The notes beneath the pieces were generated by a model, which saw only the letters and a list, made by a program, of their open reading frames with translations, ran no database searches and was not told the origin of the DNA. Of a stretch of DNA of 33,702 nt, positions 32,146 through 33,702 are shown one piece after another. The first letter of the stretch is position 1, and each line of letters opens with the position of its first letter. This DNA is from Thermoflexus sp. (GTDB lineage: Bacteria > Chloroflexota > Anaerolineae > Thermoflexales > Thermoflexaceae). The translations under genes and the position numbers were made by a program. The stretch is taken from positions 1 through 33,702 of the forward strand of contig JANXBD010000012.1 in NCBI GenBank assembly GCA_025057635.1, read 5' to 3'.

Positions 32146-33414
32146 TCACCAATTCCTCAACACGAGCGGGAGATAGAGAATATGAGGCGTGGGCGTCGCC
32201 GTCCGCGTCGGCGTCGGTGTCGGCATCAGCGTGGGCGTCGCTGTCGGCGTCGCCGTCGGAATTGGCGTGGGCGTCGCCGTCCGCGTCGGTGTCGGTGTCG
32301 GCATCAGCGTGGGCGTCGCCGTCCGCGTCGGTGTCGCCGTCGGCATCAGCGTGGGCGTCGCTGTCGGAATTGGCGTGGGCGTCGCCGTCCGCGTCGGTGT
32401 CGGTGTCGGAATCGGGGTGGGCGTCGCTGTCCGCGTCGGCGTCGCCGTCGGTGTCGCCGTCGGTGTCACTGTAGACACCGCACTCCTCGCATATTTCAGA
32501 TCCCCATTCCCCCAATCATAGTAGCTAATATGCGCATTCCCCCCACTATCCAGCGCTATCGAGCTATATCCACCCACATTCCCATTCGCATCCACCACCT
32601 CGATCACCCAACTGCTCCCCACCTGCCGCGCATACTTCAAATCATCCCCAACCCCACCATAGTAAGAAATATGCGCCCCACCACTCCCGTCCAACGCCAG
32701 CGACGTATACAACCCCACATTCCCATCATTGTCCACCATCACAATCGACCAACTCCCCGCTATCCCCTGCGCATACTTCAAAGCTCCATTCGTAGCATCA
32801 TAGTAACTAATCCGCGCATTCCCCCCACCGTCCAGCGCCAACGATGTATACCACCCCACATCCCCCACACTGTCCACCGTCACAATCTGCCAGGCATTCC
32901 CCGTCCACCGCGCATATTTCAAATCCCTATTGTCCCAATCATAATAGCTAATATGCGCATTCCCCCCACTGTCCAGCGCCAGCGACGTATAACCCCCCAC
33001 ATTCCCCGCACTGTCCACCGTCTGAATTACCCACTGGCTCCCTGTCCACCGCGCATACTTCAAATCCCCATTGCTCCGATCATAATAGCTAATATGCACA
33101 CTCCCCCCACTGTCCAGCGCCAGCGACGTATACCATCCCACATCCCCTCCACTGTCCACCGTCTGAATCACCCACTGGCTCCCTGTCCACCGCGCATACT
33201 TCAAATCCCCATTATCCCAATCATAATAGCTAATATGCGCATTCCCCCCACTGTCCAGCGCCAACGACGTATACCACCCCACATCCCCTCCACTGTCCAC
33301 GACCTGAATCCCCCAACCCTGAGCCCATACCCGAGACACCCGTCCTACCCCCAGCAACCCAACCCCCAACACTCCTCCAATCACCAGCAATGCTATCAAC
33401 CGCCTTGCCATCAT
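32146..33414 (-). CDS. Secreted six-repeat protein with Thr-Pro linker and YLPL tail
   Basis: The protein is 422 aa. A signal peptide (about 1-32) ends near VWAQ. Residues 34-312 are six consecutive 47-residue repeats of the type W-x-I-x-x-VD...G-x-YTSLALD...HISYYD...LKYA, as in a six-bladed beta-propeller. Residues 313-410 are a Thr-Pro-rich linker ([12 protein letters not shown] and variants). The last residues, [12 protein letters not shown], match a tail common on Chloroflexota secreted proteins. Ligand and activity are unknown. GGAGGAGAT precedes the ATG pair. Codons differ from neighbours: GGG for Gly and TAT, AAT, ATT, GCG dominate, which suggests recent arrival or repeat-driven drift. 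Promoter and terminator frame it as a single-gene unit. Confidence 0.88.
   Translation of the reverse strand: MMARRLIALLVIGGVLGVGLLGVGRVSRVWAQGWGIQVVDSGGDVGWYTSLALDSGGNAHISYYDWDNGDLKYARWTGSQWVIQTVDSGGDVGWYTSLALDSGGSVHISYYDRSNGDLKYARWTGSQWVIQTVDSAGNVGGYTSLALDSGGNAHISYYDWDNRDLKYARWTGNAWQIVTVDSVGDVGWYTSLALDGGGNARISYYDATNGALKYAQGIAGSWSIVMVDNDGNVGLYTSLALDGSGGAHISYYGGVGDDLKYARQVGSSWVIEVVDANGNVGGYSSIALDSGGNAHISYYDWGNGDLKYARSAVSTVTPTATPTATPTRTATPTPIPTPTPTRTATPTPIPTATPTLMPTATPTRTATPTLMPTPTPTRTATPTPIPTATPTATPTLMPTPTPTRTATPTPHILYLPLVLRNW
32182..32478 (-). repeat. Low-complexity DNA encoding the Thr-Pro linker
   Basis: A nested tandem array of variants around a GCGTGGGCGTCGCCGTCCG core (plus strand) encodes alternating Thr-Pro with inserted Ile, Leu, Met and Arg. 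Blocks such as [10 protein letters not shown] recur at least five times. Slippage should make its length variable between strains. Confidence 0.8.
32479..33315 (-). repeat. Six tandem 141-bp coding repeats
   Basis: Each unit encodes one 47-residue blade (the last is 44). Blades 1-3 are nearly identical and keep DNA-level identity, while 4 and 5 are more diverged and 6 is again close to 1. This suggests recent duplication or gene conversion at the N-terminal side. Confidence 0.85.
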
Positions 33415-33429
33415 ATCTCCTCCCTCCTC

Positions 33430-33461
33430 TTGAATCTCTTATCCCTTGAATCTCTTATCCC
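33430..33461 (-). repeat. Tandem 16-bp direct repeat in the leader
   Basis: Two exact adjacent copies of TTGAATCTCTTATCCC (plus strand), at 33430-33445 and 33446-33461. They lie between the promoter and the ribosome site of the repeat-protein gene, so they are in the 5' untranslated region or at the start site. Confidence 0.8.
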
Positions 33462-33462
33462 T

Positions 33463-33491
33463 ACCTTACACCAAATCTCCCCCCCTGTCAA
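33463..33491 (-). promoter_or_regulatory. Promoter of the repeat-protein gene
   Basis: On the minus strand: TTGACA (33491-33486), 17 bases, then TAAGGT (33468-33463). The -35 is perfect; the -10 matches four of six. The 7-G tract within the spacer is unusual. Confidence 0.6.
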
Positions 33492-33702
33492 ATCCACCTC
33501 ATCCCCTCTCAATCCTCGATCCCCCCACTCGTTTTCTCAACCTTATTCTAACCAATCCCCAAATCAACCACTCCGCATCACTCGTATGAGCACTCACAAC
33601 ATCATCCCAGCGCCCTTCCCCCCAGCAAGCGCCTCTGAACCTTCCACCCTGTTGCTGATGACCTAAATTTAATCCTGGCCAACCCCGCATCCACCCGCTT
33701 CA

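Noticed and set aside
32182-32478. CRISPR-like array
   Set aside because: The repetition is coding Thr-Pro low complexity with no unique spacers.
32182-33666. 494-codon open frame on the plus strand, Arg-rich
   Set aside because: It is antisense to the six-repeat protein gene. The repeats lack stops in this frame because of their codon bias; the product is low-complexity Arg/Pro and has no ribosome site. The minus-strand gene has signal peptide, promoter and terminator.

Overview
The window (33.7 kb, GC-rich) reads as chromosomal DNA from a thermophile-like member of the Chloroflexota, probably close to Thermoflexus or the Anaerolineae. The basis is protein style: a secreted repeat protein with a Thr-Pro linker that ends in YLPLVLRNW, a P-loop GPSGAGKDS in guanylate kinase, a three-domain S1 protein, and a relic of an F420-dependent oxidoreductase. 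The taxon is an inference. There is no phage, plasmid or CRISPR signature, and the genes are mostly housekeeping genes in short operons separated by unusually information-rich gaps.

Layout. 1-1322 (minus): the 5' part of a membrane GT-C glycosyltransferase preceded by an FmdB zinc-ribbon protein. 1323-2404: a gene-poor stretch with palindromic repeats and one orphan reading frame. 2405-7939 (plus): gmk, rarA with a strong terminator, then an orphan ParA ATPase, a Pro-rich membrane protein and fabD, the last two coupled by an ATGA overlap. 8151-9855: divergent ndk and a three-S1-domain RNA-binding protein, each with a readable promoter. 10178-11023: a ParB-fold protein that looks more like a free-serine kinase than a partition protein. 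11068-14306 (minus): an RluD-type pseudouridine synthase, a Mg-chelatase-type AAA+ ATPase with a four-Cys insertion, and a decayed LLM-class F420-dependent oxidoreductase. 14412-17254: a PAP2 phosphatase and a soluble NarL-type two-component pair.

17680-17773 is a selenocysteine tRNA (UCA anticodon, 8-bp acceptor, 6-bp D stem, long variable arm). No selA, selB or selD lies in the window. It is followed by a zinc-free quinone oxidoreductase, a kilobase with no gene I can support, an isocitrate-dehydrogenase-like gene, and a second clear relic, an 8-oxoguanine-deaminase/AtzB-type amidohydrolase broken over three frames. L25 is convergent with it.

22755-27382 (plus): YbaK-type tRNA editing protein and TsaD (tRNA quality and t6A); moeA with its own promoter and a structured leader; DsbA-like and VKOR proteins, a complete disulfide-forming pair; and a 76-residue protein with four Cys and an extremely acidic tail. 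27723-31805 (minus): aminotransferase, phosphoribosyltransferase, ruvA, ruvC, yebC. 31974-33491 (minus): one self-contained unit with promoter, a tandem 16-bp leader repeat, a six-blade secreted repeat protein, and a terminator.

The strongest items for follow-up are the tRNA-Sec, the two decayed enzyme genes, the ParB-fold putative serine kinase, the repeat protein with its tail motif and deviant codon use, and the DsbA/VKOR/acidic-protein neighbourhood. I did not find a clearly new defence or mobile system.
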